Below are positions 52,202 to 60,474 of a DNA stretch of 60,474 nt, piece after piece. The notes beneath the pieces were generated by a model, which was not told the DNA's origin, made no database searches, and saw only the letters and a list, made by a program, of their open reading frames with translations. The position numbers and the translations under genes were made by a program. Position 1 is the stretch's first letter. Each line of letters starts with the position of its first letter. This stretch comes from UBA3537 sp045561735. GTDB taxonomy: Bacteria > Bacteroidota > Bacteroidia > Flavobacteriales > Flavobacteriaceae. The stretch spans positions 1 to 60,474 of the forward strand of contig JBJKXC010000001.1 of NCBI GenBank assembly GCA_045561735.1. Direction: 5' to 3'.

Positions 52202-54727
52202 TTGAGTAATATCTCCAGACATATCACAATTATTTTGTGTCTAACGCTTTTAGTTTCCAGCTGTTCCCGCAAGAAAGACCGTTTTTTGAATCGGAACTGG
52301 CACGCCTTAAACACCAAATATAACGTATTGTTCAATGGTGAGATGGCCTTAATAGATGGCCTTAATGAGATTGAAACTACTTACACAGACAATTATTGGG
52401 ACGTTCTCCCAGTCGAACGCCTTAGTGTTACGGGAGCATTTGGATTTGATGATGAGACTCAAAGCCCAAATTTTGAACGCGCAGAGGAAAAAGCCGTCAA
52501 AGCGGTCCAAACTCACGGCATGAAGATTAAGGGTAAAGAAAAAAACAATCAAGTGGATGAAGCCTATATTTTGCTTGGGAAGGCACGCTACTTTAGCGGC
52601 CGATTTATCCCTGCAATAGACGCGTTTAATTATGTGCTTTTTAAATACCCGAGCAGCAGCAATATTAATACCGCTAAAATTTGGCGCGCCAAAACAAACT
52701 TGAGGCTGGAAAACGAGAACATTGCCTTAGAGAATCTAAATGCAATATTGGCCAAAGACGGGCTTACGAATGAAAATTATGTAGAGGCCTTCTCCACATT
52801 AGCCCAGCTTTACATGAACCTTGAAGAGATAGATTCGGCGCTGGTTCATTTAGAAAACGCAGCACTCATTACTAAGGATAAGGCCTACAAAGGGCGCTTG
52901 CACTTTATTCAGGGGCAGCTTTATAATAAGAAAGGTTTAACGGATAGTGCTCAAACAGCGTTTCAGAAAGTAATAGATTTGAAACGAAAAGTCCCTAGAA
53001 CATATAGAGTCAATGCATTTCTAGAACAAATCTCAAATTTTGATTATGATCGAGGAGACTTACTTGCGTTAGATGTTTTTTTAGAAACATTGGTTGAAGA
53101 CCGCGAGAACCGCCCATATTTAGATCGTATTTACCATGTCATGGCAAAGCATTATTTAATCCTTGATGAAGACTCTACAGCGGTCGCGTATTTTAATAAA
53201 TCTTTGCAAAGAAAATCTAAAGACTCTTATTTGAACGCGCTCAATTATCACACTATTGCAGACCTTAATTTTGACGACTCCAATTACACCTTGGCTGGGG
53301 CATATTATGACAGTACCTTGGCGCACTATAAGAAAAACAGCAAACCTCACAGGCTTGTAAAGAAGCGCCGTGACAACTTAGAAGATGTCATATTTTATGA
53401 GTCCAGCGCAAAAGAAAATGATAGCATTCTAAAATTGGCGGCTATGCCTGCTGATGCCCTTGAAGCCTATTTTAACAATTACATTACGACGCTAAAAGAA
53501 GAAGCAGAAAAAGAGGAAGCAGAAAAAGCCATTAAAGCCCAAGCAACAGCACCAAAGTCCAACATGGTGACAACAAAAACCAAGAATGGCGGCGGCTTTT
53601 ATTTTTATCAACCCACAACAGTGGCCTATGGCAAGGGGGAGTTTTTAAGCCTCTGGGGAGCACGCCCACTAGAAGACAATTGGCGCTGGTCAAATAAATC
53701 GATTGTAGATAATTCTAAAGACAAAAACGCGCCTCAAAGCGAAGAGGCCTTCAATGAAGCGCCTCTGACGCCCGCTTTTTTTATAAACCAACTTCCCAGC
53801 ACAACCAAAGCCACAGACAGTATATCAAAAGTGCGAAATTTTGCATATTTTAAGTTGGGGCTGATTTATAAAAACAAATTTAAAGATTACCAGAGGTCAC
53901 AAGACAAACTTGAAGCGTTATTAAAACAAAACCCCGAAGAACGCTTGATTCTTCCAGCTAAATATAATTTGTATAAAGTTTACACACTACAAGAAAGGCC
54001 TGATTTAGCCAACAGCATCAAGCAAAGTATTATTAACGATTATCCAAGTTCTCAATATGCTCAAATTTTGTTAAATCCATCTGCTATTTTGGAAGGAGAT
54101 AGTCAAAGTCCCAAGGCGCGCTATAAAAATCTTTTTGAAGCTTTTGAGGCTGCTAAATACCAACAAGTTGTTGATGGCTGTAATTTAGAAATTGTCCGTT
54201 TAGAAGGCGAGGATATTGTCCCTAAGTTTGAGTTGTTAAAAGCCAGCGCCTTAGGCCGCCTTAAGGGATTGTCGGCCTATACAGCCAGGCTGAATTACAT
54301 TGCACTCAACCACCCTAACAGCCCAGAAGGTAAAGAAGCTCAGGATCTTTTGGAGAACTTTCTTAAAACTTTGGAAAACGAAAGCTTTCAAACGGCGACT
54401 TCAGGGAACAACTTTAAAACAATTTTTCAATTTTCTAACAAAGAAACGGAATCTATGGAAGCGCTTAAGACAGCCCTTAATTCTGCAATTCAAGACGAAG
54501 AAGTCTTCAACCTAAGCTTGTCTGAAGATGTTTATGATTTAAACACTACATTTGTAGTCATTCACGGCTTGAAAAGTATGAGTGGCGCGCTGGGATTCGC
54601 TGAGCTTCTAGACATTGAAACTGCTGAAATCACTGACAAACCTTTCTTTGCGATTTCATCCACCAACTATAAAACGCTCCAGATTCACAAAAACCTAGAA
54701 AAATATTTGAAAGAGATTAAAAATTAA
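52202..54727 (+). CDS. sprE: SprE/PorW-type TPR lipoprotein of the type IX secretion system
   Basis: This 841-residue lipoprotein has its lipobox in LTLLVSSC (Cys21), followed by SRKKDRFLNRNWHALNTKYN, the conserved opening of SprE/PorW. Tetratricopeptide-like repeats fill residues about 120-400 (for example ARYFSGRFIPAIDAFNYVLF and GQLYNKKGLTDSAQTAFQKV). A lower-similarity middle is followed by further repeats after residue 530. In Flavobacterium and Porphyromonas the protein is needed for type IX secretion and gliding. The neighbourhood (bactofilin, atpZ, atp operon) supports the assignment. The start is a TTG at 52202, and no ATG precedes the signal peptide. Confidence 0.8.
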   Translation: MSNISRHITIILCLTLLVSSCSRKKDRFLNRNWHALNTKYNVLFNGEMALIDGLNEIETTYTDNYWDVLPVERLSVTGAFGFDDETQSPNFERAEEKAVKAVQTHGMKIKGKEKNNQVDEAYILLGKARYFSGRFIPAIDAFNYVLFKYPSSSNINTAKIWRAKTNLRLENENIALENLNAILAKDGLTNENYVEAFSTLAQLYMNLEEIDSALVHLENAALITKDKAYKGRLHFIQGQLYNKKGLTDSAQTAFQKVIDLKRKVPRTYRVNAFLEQISNFDYDRGDLLALDVFLETLVEDRENRPYLDRIYHVMAKHYLILDEDSTAVAYFNKSLQRKSKDSYLNALNYHTIADLNFDDSNYTLAGAYYDSTLAHYKKNSKPHRLVKKRRDNLEDVIFYESSAKENDSILKLAAMPADALEAYFNNYITTLKEEAEKEEAEKAIKAQATAPKSNMVTTKTKNGGGFYFYQPTTVAYGKGEFLSLWGARPLEDNWRWSNKSIVDNSKDKNAPQSEEAFNEAPLTPAFFINQLPSTTKATDSISKVRNFAYFKLGLIYKNKFKDYQRSQDKLEALLKQNPEERLILPAKYNLYKVYTLQERPDLANSIKQSIINDYPSSQYAQILLNPSAILEGDSQSPKARYKNLFEAFEAAKYQQVVDGCNLEIVRLEGEDIVPKFELLKASALGRLKGLSAYTARLNYIALNHPNSPEGKEAQDLLENFLKTLENESFQTATSGNNFKTIFQFSNKETESMEALKTALNSAIQDEEVFNLSLSEDVYDLNTTFVVIHGLKSMSGALGFAELLDIETAEITDKPFFAISSTNYKTLQIHKNLEKYLKEIKN

Positions 54728-54734
54728 AAAGGCT

Positions 54735-55163
54735 ATGTTTAAAGATTCAAAAAAACCCAGATCACAGCAAGGCGGATTATCGCAGCAAAACATGATTTCT
54801 CACGGAACTGTTTTTGAGGGCGATTTAAAAAGCGAAGGAGATTTCAGGATTGAAGGCATAATTAAAGGTACGCTTGTCACCAAAGGGAAAGTCGTTATTG
54901 GTAATACTGGGTTGATAGAAGGCAGCTTAAATTGTAACAATGCGGATGTCGAGGGTCAAATAAAAGGAAAGCTCGTTGTTTCAGATACGCTTAGTTTGCG
55001 CGCATCGGCTCACGTAGATGGGGATGTTCAAACCGGGAAACTTGCTGTTGAGCCAGGTGCGACCTTTAACGCAAACTGTCAAATGAAGGATGCGGTTAAA
55101 GCGCTCAAAACTACTCTTAAACCAACATTAGAAACTGGTGACAAATCAGAACAAACCGCTTAA
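54735..55163 (+). CDS. Bactofilin (polymer-forming cytoskeletal protein)
   Basis: The 142-residue protein has a flexible N terminus rich in Lys, Ser and Gln. A bactofilin core of short beta-helix rungs follows (ISHGTVFEGDLKSEGDFRIE, GIIKGTLVTKGKVVIGNTG, GDVQTGKLAVEPGATFNANC), with Gly at the turns. A disordered tail ends it. Bactofilins self-assemble into filaments that scaffold envelope enzymes or machines. It lies seven bases after sprE, so the two are probably co-expressed. Its 3' end overlaps atpZ by 26 bases. Confidence 0.9.
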   Translation: MFKDSKKPRSQQGGLSQQNMISHGTVFEGDLKSEGDFRIEGIIKGTLVTKGKVVIGNTGLIEGSLNCNNADVEGQIKGKLVVSDTLSLRASAHVDGDVQTGKLAVEPGATFNANCQMKDAVKALKTTLKPTLETGDKSEQTA

Positions 55164-55362
55164 AAGTTTTGCGGCACTCTTCGGCCTTGGTTTTCAGATG
55201 TTAGCTATCATTGCCGCTAGTACCTTTTTAGGCTTTAAGCTGGATGTGTTTTATTCAAATTCAACCAACAATTACTATACTTTAGGATTTGCTTTGTCTG
55301 GGGTTATTTTGGCCATAGTATATGTTGTTAGAAAGATTATAAACCATTCAAACAGGCCATAG
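55138..55362 (+). CDS. atpZ: AtpZ/AtpI-family ATP synthase accessory protein
   Basis: The 74-residue protein has two membrane helices (FAALFGLGFQMLAIIAASTF and YTLGFALSGVILAIVYVVRK) and the G-x-G...G-x-x-x-D-x-F pattern of AtpZ (GFKLDVFY). AtpI/AtpZ proteins help c-ring assembly or magnesium uptake for the ATP synthase. The start is a GTG at 55138 inside the bactofilin gene, which gives overlapping translation. The following small membrane protein and atpB support the role. Confidence 0.82.
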   Translation: MTNQNKPLKSFAALFGLGFQMLAIIAASTFLGFKLDVFYSNSTNNYYTLGFALSGVILAIVYVVRKIINHSNRP

Positions 55363-55373
55363 AAGAAACAACA

Positions 55374-55772
55374 ATGCAAGCATTTAAGAAAAGACAAGTT
55401 TTGTTTTTATTGCAATTGATTGGACTCACAGTGGTGTTGTTTATCACCCACTCTTATTTACAACATTATTTTTCAAACTCAAACCCGCCATTCTTTCCAA
55501 TTTGGCAGATTTATATTTTTCATTTTTTTGTAACCACGACCCTGTACACCGCAGTAAACTACAGGCATTCTTTTGTCCAAAAATCAATTTTTAATTTATT
55601 CATGGGCATGACTTTGCTTAAAATGATTTTTTCAATTGTATTTTTACTGCCCTTATTTTTGTCAGATTTTGAATCAAAAAAATTAGATGTCGTCAATTTT
55701 TTCGCGCCCTATTTTTTATTTCTTTTCTTTGAGATTCTTAGCCTAACAAAGCTGCTGCAAAAGCAAGAATAG
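55374..55772 (+). CDS. Small membrane protein, DUF6168-like, in the AtpI position
   Basis: The 132-residue protein has four hydrophobic segments (VLFLLQLIGLTVVLFITHSY, IYIFHFFVTTTLYTAV, LFMGMTLLKMIFSIVFLLPL, FFAPYFLFLFFEILSL). Flavobacteriaceae have a small protein at this place between atpZ and atpB, which I recall as DUF6168. By position and topology it resembles AtpI, but I see no decisive motif. It ends 139 bases before atpB, and the atpB promoter lies in that gap. Confidence 0.65.
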   Translation: MQAFKKRQVLFLLQLIGLTVVLFITHSYLQHYFSNSNPPFFPIWQIYIFHFFVTTTLYTAVNYRHSFVQKSIFNLFMGMTLLKMIFSIVFLLPLFLSDFESKKLDVVNFFAPYFLFLFFEILSLTKLLQKQE

Positions 55773-55843
55773 TTTTATTTTTGAGACCTCTGTAAGCACA
55801 AATATTTTTTGGAAAAACTTTAAAAATTAACCTAAAAATTATG

Positions 55844-55874
55844 TTTGTCAATTCATTTAATGTGTGTAAATTTG
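55844..55874 (+). promoter_or_regulatory. Bacteroidota-type promoter of the atp operon
   Basis: TTTG at 55844-55847, a 19-base spacer and TAAATTTG at 55867-55874 match the -33/-7 consensus exactly. The -7 box ends 37 bases before the atpB ATG. Confidence 0.72.
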
Positions 55875-55911
55875 CAGCGGACTTAAATAAGGGATTTTAA
55901 AAGCATTTTAA

Positions 55912-57018
55912 ATGAGATTAATTACGATAAAATCTAAAGTATTAACAATTTTATTTTTATCTTTTTGTTTTGCAAGTTTTGCAAACAGTTCTGACAAGGT
56001 TGATAAAGCAGATGAAAAGTTCAACCCTAAAGAAATGATATTACATCACGTTAAAGATGCTTATGGGATGCACATTGCAACGCTAAACGCGAACGAAGAT
56101 CACCCAATACACATTTCAATTCCACTTCCTGTTATAGTCTACACAAAAAAAGGCTTTACTGTTTTTTCATCTTCTGCTTTTCACCACGATTACCATGGTC
56201 ACGAAATTGTAGAAAGAAATGGCCAGCGCTTTATCAATCTTCATGAAAAGGTTTATGTTTTAGATCCTGGCGCCAAGCAGGTCGTATTAGGAGCAGACGG
56301 GCACGCCTCCAACGCCCACCGGCCAAAATTTGACCTTTCCATTACTCGAAATGTTTTTATGATGTGGGTTTCCATTGCCTTGTTGCTTTTTATATTTTTA
56401 TCCGCATCTCAGCGCTATAAAAAATCCGAAAAATATGTGCCTTCTGGCATTGCAAGCTTTGTAGAGCCCTTGATCGTTTTTGTAAGAGATGAAATTGGTA
56501 AACCGATGATTGGAGAGCAAAAGTACGACCGATACATGCCTTATTTGTTGACAGTCTTTTTCTTCATTTGGATAAATAATATTTTTGGCCTTATTCCAAT
56601 TTTAAATGGCGCTAATTTAAGCGGCAATATAGCCTTTACATTCACCTTAGCGACCCTTACATTTATTATTACAACATTTAGTGCCAATAAGAATTATTGG
56701 GAGCACATTTTTTGGATGCCTGGATTACCTGTGCCGATGAAAATATTTTTAATGCCGATTGAAATTATAGGGATCTTTATTAAACCAGTATCTCTAATGA
56801 TTAGGCTATTTGCAAATATTACAGCAGGGCATGTGATTATATTAGCATTAATGTCATTAATATTTGTTTTTAAAACTATTGCAATAGCACCTGTTTCTGT
56901 GGCATTTTCGTTATTTATTACAGTCATTGAAGTAATTGTTACGGCAATACAAGCATACATATTTACAATATTGTCTGCCCTTTATTTTGGGATGGCAACA
57001 GAAGAAAAACATCACTAA
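55912..57018 (+). CDS. atpB: ATP synthase Fo subunit a
   Basis: The 368-residue protein has a cleavable-looking signal (SKVLTILFLSFCFASFANSS) and an N-terminal periplasmic extension of about 110 residues (His-rich, for example SAFHHDYHGHE), as in other Bacteroidota. The a-subunit membrane core follows: RYMPYLLTVFFFIWINNIFG, then FGLIP, and the proton-path region with the essential Arg in PVSLMIRLFANITAGHVIIL. The tail VTAIQAYIFTILSALYFGMA is typical. It forms the proton half-channels next to the c-ring. Confidence 0.96.
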   Translation: MRLITIKSKVLTILFLSFCFASFANSSDKVDKADEKFNPKEMILHHVKDAYGMHIATLNANEDHPIHISIPLPVIVYTKKGFTVFSSSAFHHDYHGHEIVERNGQRFINLHEKVYVLDPGAKQVVLGADGHASNAHRPKFDLSITRNVFMMWVSIALLLFIFLSASQRYKKSEKYVPSGIASFVEPLIVFVRDEIGKPMIGEQKYDRYMPYLLTVFFFIWINNIFGLIPILNGANLSGNIAFTFTLATLTFIITTFSANKNYWEHIFWMPGLPVPMKIFLMPIEIIGIFIKPVSLMIRLFANITAGHVIILALMSLIFVFKTIAIAPVSVAFSLFITVIEVIVTAIQAYIFTILSALYFGMATEEKHH

Positions 57019-57033
57019 CTTAAATTATAAATT

Positions 57034-57243
57034 ATGAATATTACAGGGATTGCAGCTATTGGAGCTGGACTAGCAGCTGTCGGAGCTGGGATTGGCATTG
57101 GTAAAATTGGTGGTTCTGCAATGGAAGCCATGGCACGTCAACCAGAGATGCAAGGAAAGCTTCAAACTTCTGCATTAGTTTTTGCAGCTTTTGTTGAAGC
57201 GGTTGCACTATTTGGTGTAGTTGTAGCTTTTTTACAAGGTTAA
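57034..57243 (+). CDS. atpE: ATP synthase Fo subunit c
   Basis: The 69-residue hairpin protein has two membrane helices joined by a polar loop (MARQPEMQGKLQ). The first helix is glycine-rich (GAGLAAVGAGIGIGKIGGSA). The second has the essential carboxylate in FAAFVEAVALFGVVVAF (Glu). A proton-type, not sodium-type, ring is likely because the sodium-binding Gln of the first helix is not obvious, but this is a weak inference. A strong hairpin follows the stop (57252-57286). Confidence 0.96.
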   Translation: MNITGIAAIGAGLAAVGAGIGIGKIGGSAMEAMARQPEMQGKLQTSALVFAAFVEAVALFGVVVAFLQG

Positions 57244-57251
57244 GGATTAAG

Positions 57252-57286
57252 CACAGAAGTAAACTATTAATTGCTTCTGTGTTTTT
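57252..57286 (+). terminator. Terminator-like hairpin between atpE and atpF
   Basis: CACAGAAG (57252-57259) pairs with CTTCTGTG (57274-57281). Three more pairs, including one G-T, extend the stem to 11 bp around an 8-base loop, and TTTTT follows. It lies nine bases after the atpE stop and 33 before atpF, inside the operon, so it must be partial, an attenuator or an mRNA stabiliser. Confidence 0.7.
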
Positions 57287-57314
57287 AAAATTAAAATATT
57301 TTTAAATAGAAGAA

Positions 57315-57809
57315 ATGGATTTAGTAACACCTGAGTTTGGTCTCATATTTTGGACTTCGATAACATTTTTAGTGCTCCTTTTTATATTGAAAAAATTTGC
57401 TTGGAAGCCTATTTTGGGCGCAGTCAGTGAAAGAGAAAAAGGCATCAAAGATGCTTTGGCCTCCGCAGTTGAAGCCCGTAAAGAAATGGAAAATTTACAA
57501 GCGGACAACGAACGCATCTTAAAAGAGGCTCGCGCCGAGCGCGAAGCGATGCTAAAAGACGCCCGCGAGTTAAAAAGCAAAATGATTGATGATGCCAAGC
57601 AAGACGCGAAAATAGAGGCTAATAAGCTGATCACACAAGCTCAAGCTGCTATTGAGGCAGAGAAAAAAGCCGCTATTGCAGATTTAAAATCACAGGTTGC
57701 ACAAATATCCATTTCAATAGCAGAGAAAGTGGTGCATGATGAATTATCAAATACAGAAAAGCAAGAGAAATTGGTTGAATCCATGTTGGATGACGCGACT
57801 TTTAGCTAA
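57315..57809 (+). CDS. atpF: ATP synthase Fo subunit b
   Basis: The 164-residue protein has one N-terminal membrane helix (LIFWTSITFLVLLFILKKFA) and a long, charged, coiled-coil stator stalk (ILGAVSEREKGIKDALASAV onward). The typical KFAWKPI junction is present. It links the a subunit to the delta subunit and the F1 head. The gap to atpH is nine bases. Confidence 0.95.
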   Translation: MDLVTPEFGLIFWTSITFLVLLFILKKFAWKPILGAVSEREKGIKDALASAVEARKEMENLQADNERILKEARAEREAMLKDARELKSKMIDDAKQDAKIEANKLITQAQAAIEAEKKAAIADLKSQVAQISISIAEKVVHDELSNTEKQEKLVESMLDDATFS

Positions 57810-57818
57810 AGGGACACT

Positions 57819-58355
57819 ATGACAGGTAAAAGAGCAGCTATTCGATATGCCAAAGCCATTTTAAGCGTGGCAAAAGACAAACAAACATCAGAAAAAATCC
57901 AATCAGAAATGGATCAAATTGCACATGCCATTGTCTCTAATCCCGCACTGAATGAAGCCTTAAAATCACCTGTAGTAAAACTTTCAGAAAAAGTAGCGGT
58001 CTTAGATAAAGTCTTTAACAGCTTTAGCGATGAAGTAAAGTCGTTATTTCAAACTTTAGCACAAAACAAGCGCATTGATTTACTCGGGGAAATTTCTTTG
58101 CAGTATAAGCATTTGTGTGACCAGCTCAATAACAAAGAAGAGGCGACCGTTACAACAGCAGTTCCAATGACCTCGGCCATGGAAGCAAATGTGATGGCAA
58201 AGCTCAAAACATTGTCAAGTAAAGAGATAAGCCTAAAGAAAACAGTAGATGAAACTATTCTAGGAGGTTTTATTTTACGAGTAGGGGACCAGCAATACAA
58301 TGCCAGTGTTTCCAATCAATTAAACGAATTAAAAAATAAATTTCAAATAAATTAA
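57819..58355 (+). CDS. atpH: ATP synthase F1 subunit delta
   Basis: The 178-residue protein matches AtpH: RAAIRYAKAILSVAKDKQTS at the start, a helical N-terminal bundle, and the C-terminal signature VDETILGGFILRVGDQQYNA followed by SVSNQLNELKNKF. It joins the peripheral stalk to the top of F1. One base separates its stop from the atpA ATG. Confidence 0.95.
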   Translation: MTGKRAAIRYAKAILSVAKDKQTSEKIQSEMDQIAHAIVSNPALNEALKSPVVKLSEKVAVLDKVFNSFSDEVKSLFQTLAQNKRIDLLGEISLQYKHLCDQLNNKEEATVTTAVPMTSAMEANVMAKLKTLSSKEISLKKTVDETILGGFILRVGDQQYNASVSNQLNELKNKFQIN

Positions 58356-58356
58356 A

Positions 58357-59934
58357 ATGGCAGATGTAAAGGCAGCTGAAATTTCAGCAATTTTAAAGCA
58401 ACAACTTTCAGGATTTGAAGCGACTGCGTCCTTAGACGAAGTAGGAACCGTATTGACTGTAGGAGATGGGATTGTCCGTGCTTACGGATTGTCCAATGCA
58501 CAGTATGGCGAATTGGTTCAATTTGAAGGTGGTCTTGAGGGTATTGTTTTGAATCTTGAGGAAGATAATGTCGGGATTGTACTTTTAGGCGCCTCTAAAG
58601 TTGTTAGAGAAGGATCAACAGTCAAACGCACAGGTCGTATCGCTTCCATAAATGTCGGAGAAGGGATTGTAGGACGCGTGGTAGACACCCTCGGCGCACC
58701 CATTGACGGGAAAGGGCCTATTGATGGCGATCTTTATCAAATGCCATTGGAGCGCAAGGCACCAGGCGTTGTGTTCCGTGAGCCGGTCACCGAACCACTT
58801 CAAACAGGAATAAAATCTATTGATGCCATGATTCCTGTAGGACGCGGACAAAGAGAACTTGTAATTGGAGACCGTCAAACAGGGAAAACAGCGGTTTGTA
58901 TTGACACCATTTTAAATCAAAAAGAATTTTACGACGCAGGAGAACCTGTATATTGTATTTATGTTGCGGTAGGACAAAAAGCGTCTACCGTTGCATTAAT
59001 TTCAAAAACACTTGAAGAAAGAGGGGCCTTGGCTTACACTACAATTGTAGCGGCAAACGCATCAGACCCTGCGCCAATGCAGGTTTATGCACCGTTTGCG
59101 GGCGCTGCCATTGGAGAATATTTTAGAGATACTGGCCGACCTGCTCTTATTGTTTATGATGATTTGTCAAAACAAGCCGTAGCCTACCGTGAAGTTTCAC
59201 TATTATTACGCCGTCCTCCAGGACGTGAGGCTTACCCAGGGGATGTATTTTACTTACACTCGCGCTTGTTGGAGCGGTCTGCAAAAGTCATTAACGATGA
59301 CAGCCTTGCAAAAGACATGAACGATTTGCCTGAATCCTTAAAGCCATTGGTAAAAGGTGGCGGCTCTTTAACAGCACTTCCAATCATTGAAACACAAGCG
59401 GGGGATGTATCTGCTTACATTCCTACAAACGTAATTTCGATTACAGATGGTCAGATTTTCTTGGATGGAGATTTATTCAACTCAGGAGTTCGCCCAGCGA
59501 TTAACGTAGGTATTTCGGTATCTCGTGTAGGAGGTAATGCACAGATTAAATCTATGAAAAAAGTTTCTGGAACATTAAAACTTGATCAAGCACAATTCCG
59601 TGAACTAGAGGCCTTTGCCAAGTTTGGTTCAGATTTAGACGCTGTCACATTGAACGTTATTGAAAAAGGAAAAAGAAACGTCGAAATCCTTAAGCAAGCA
59701 CAAAATGATCCTTTTAAGGTGGAAGATCAAATTGCGATTATATACGCAGGATCTAAAAATTTATTGCGCGATGTCCCTGTAACTAAAGTCAAAGAGTTTG
59801 AAGCTGAATTCATTGAATTTTTAAAAGCAAAACACAGCGACGTTCTAGCCACCCTTAAATGCGGGAAGCTTACAGACGGGGTCACAGACACCTTAACAAA
59901 AGTAGCAAAAGACATGTCTGCCAAATACAACTAG
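58357..59934 (+). CDS. atpA: ATP synthase F1 subunit alpha
   Basis: The 525-residue protein has the beta-barrel start (LDEVGTVLTVGDGIVRAYGL), P-loop GDRQTGKTAVCIDTI, the Walker B/DELSD-like LIVYDDLSKQAVAYREVSLL and the alpha-subunit signature PAINVGISVSRVGG. It makes up the non-catalytic nucleotide sites of F1. Genes for beta and epsilon do not precede or directly follow it here. In many Bacteroidota they are elsewhere. Confidence 0.97.
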   Translation: MADVKAAEISAILKQQLSGFEATASLDEVGTVLTVGDGIVRAYGLSNAQYGELVQFEGGLEGIVLNLEEDNVGIVLLGASKVVREGSTVKRTGRIASINVGEGIVGRVVDTLGAPIDGKGPIDGDLYQMPLERKAPGVVFREPVTEPLQTGIKSIDAMIPVGRGQRELVIGDRQTGKTAVCIDTILNQKEFYDAGEPVYCIYVAVGQKASTVALISKTLEERGALAYTTIVAANASDPAPMQVYAPFAGAAIGEYFRDTGRPALIVYDDLSKQAVAYREVSLLLRRPPGREAYPGDVFYLHSRLLERSAKVINDDSLAKDMNDLPESLKPLVKGGGSLTALPIIETQAGDVSAYIPTNVISITDGQIFLDGDLFNSGVRPAINVGISVSRVGGNAQIKSMKKVSGTLKLDQAQFRELEAFAKFGSDLDAVTLNVIEKGKRNVEILKQAQNDPFKVEDQIAIIYAGSKNLLRDVPVTKVKEFEAEFIEFLKAKHSDVLATLKCGKLTDGVTDTLTKVAKDMSAKYN

Positions 59935-59942
59935 TTTAAAGC

Positions 59943-60474
59943 ATGGCAAATTTAAAGGAAATAAGAAATAGAATTTCGTCTGTATCGTCTACGATGCAGA
60001 TCACAAGTGCCATGAAAATGGTTTCTGCAGCCAAGTTAAAAAAGGCCCAAGACGCCATTACTGCCATGCGCCCCTATGCAGATAAGCTCACAGAGCTTTT
60101 ACAAAATTTAAGTACTACTTTAGATGCCGACAGTGGCAGTAAATTTGCAGAACAGCGCGACATAAAAACAGTACTTATTGTAGCCATTACTTCCAACAGA
60201 GGGTTATGTGGCGCTTTTAATTCTAACATCATTAAACAGGCGACTCATTTAGCGAAGGCCTATACGAACCAAAAAGTTTCTATAGTGGCCATTGGGAAAA
60301 AAGGCAATGATGCACTTGAAAAAGAGTACCAAGTCATTTCAAACCAAAGCAGTGTTTTTGAAGATTTAACTTTTGAAAATGTTGCAACAATTGCCGAGAT
60401 GTTGATGGCGCAGTTTGAATCGGGTGCGTTTGATAAAATTGAATTGGTTTACAATAAATTTAAGAATGCGGCCA
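59943..60474 (+). CDS. atpG: ATP synthase F1 subunit gamma, 5' part only
   Basis: The gene begins at the ATG at 59943 and is cut by the window end after 177 codons. It reads MANLKEIRNRISSVSSTMQI, then TSAMKMVSAAKLKKAQ, the conserved N-terminal helix of AtpG, and has the SNRGLCGAFNSNI signature. Gamma is the central rotating shaft linking F1 to the c-ring. It starts eight bases after the atpA stop, so it belongs to the same operon. Confidence 0.95.
   Translation, partial: MANLKEIRNRISSVSSTMQITSAMKMVSAAKLKKAQDAITAMRPYADKLTELLQNLSTTLDADSGSKFAEQRDIKTVLIVAITSNRGLCGAFNSNIIKQATHLAKAYTNQKVSIVAIGKKGNDALEKEYQVISNQSSVFEDLTFENVATIAEMLMAQFESGAFDKIELVYNKFKNAA

Noticed and set aside
1..60474. CRISPR arrays, insertion sequences, prophage or restriction/defence genes
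   Set aside because: I saw no regularly spaced repeats, transposase or integrase motifs, or defence-gene signatures in any part of the window.

Overview
The window comes from a member of the Bacteroidota, most likely family Flavobacteriaceae. The evidence is gene content and order: DUF4175-ybeY-mnmG, GH3-family protein, DUF4837, DUF6341/DUF6427/DUF4254, SprE/PorW next to a bactofilin and the atpZ-atpB-E-F-H-A-G cluster. Promoters with the Bacteroidota form TTG/TTTG-N19-20-TAnnTTTG, weak Shine-Dalgarno sequences and an A+T-rich genome agree. I see no phage, insertion sequence, integron or CRISPR array.

Layout. (1) 1-7.4 kb: 5' end of glnS, folB, a lipid kinase and a LysE-type exporter each broken by one homopolymer indel, a tRNA-Cys, a GIN-domain protein, RNase R, then a very A+T-rich spacer, rpiB, an ElaA-like acetyltransferase and an OmpA-like protein. 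(2) 7.4-17.1 kb: a tightly packed minus-strand block with an S41 protease, rnpA, an M1 aminopeptidase, a subtilase lipoprotein and an MBL hydrolase, followed by lepA and gltX. (3) 17.2-31.7 kb: mostly plus-strand housekeeping genes (DUF4175, ybeY, mnmG, methyltransferase, holB, pgk, MltD-like transglycosylase, DUF4837, tatA, M23 peptidase, GH3 protein). Two perfect parS-type palindromes flank mnmG. (4) 31.7-46.7 kb: a Wzx/Wzy-type exopolysaccharide locus (chain-length protein, MBOAT and SGNH acyl-transfer pair, three GT4 glycosyltransferases, flippase, two polymerase/ligase-like proteins, UDP-glucuronate decarboxylase-like enzyme, WcaJ-like initiating transferase). (5) 46.7-60.5 kb: purD, DUF proteins, a GT9 glycosyltransferase, a PaaE-like reductase, the type IX secretion lipoprotein SprE/PorW, a bactofilin and the F1Fo ATP synthase operon, cut off inside atpG.

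How the genes work together. The polysaccharide locus would start a glycan on undecaprenyl phosphate (45394), extend it, flip it (38942), polymerise it with length control (40173, 31805) and decorate it with acyl groups through the MBOAT/SGNH pair. The minus-strand block looks like an envelope-proteolysis operon with rnpA embedded in it. Gene direction changes near 17.2 kb, parS-like sites lie at 21.1 and 23.0 kb, and a 15% G+C spacer with DnaA-box-like words lies at 5.2-5.6 kb. Together these suggest an origin-proximal region, which the window alone cannot prove.

The best candidates for something new are a paralogous ~170-residue module shared by the SGNH protein (34450-36018) and a stand-alone lipoprotein (38242-38937) in the polysaccharide locus, the parS pair in which one site doubles as a start codon, the two homopolymer frameshifts close together, and a terminator-like hairpin between atpE and atpF.
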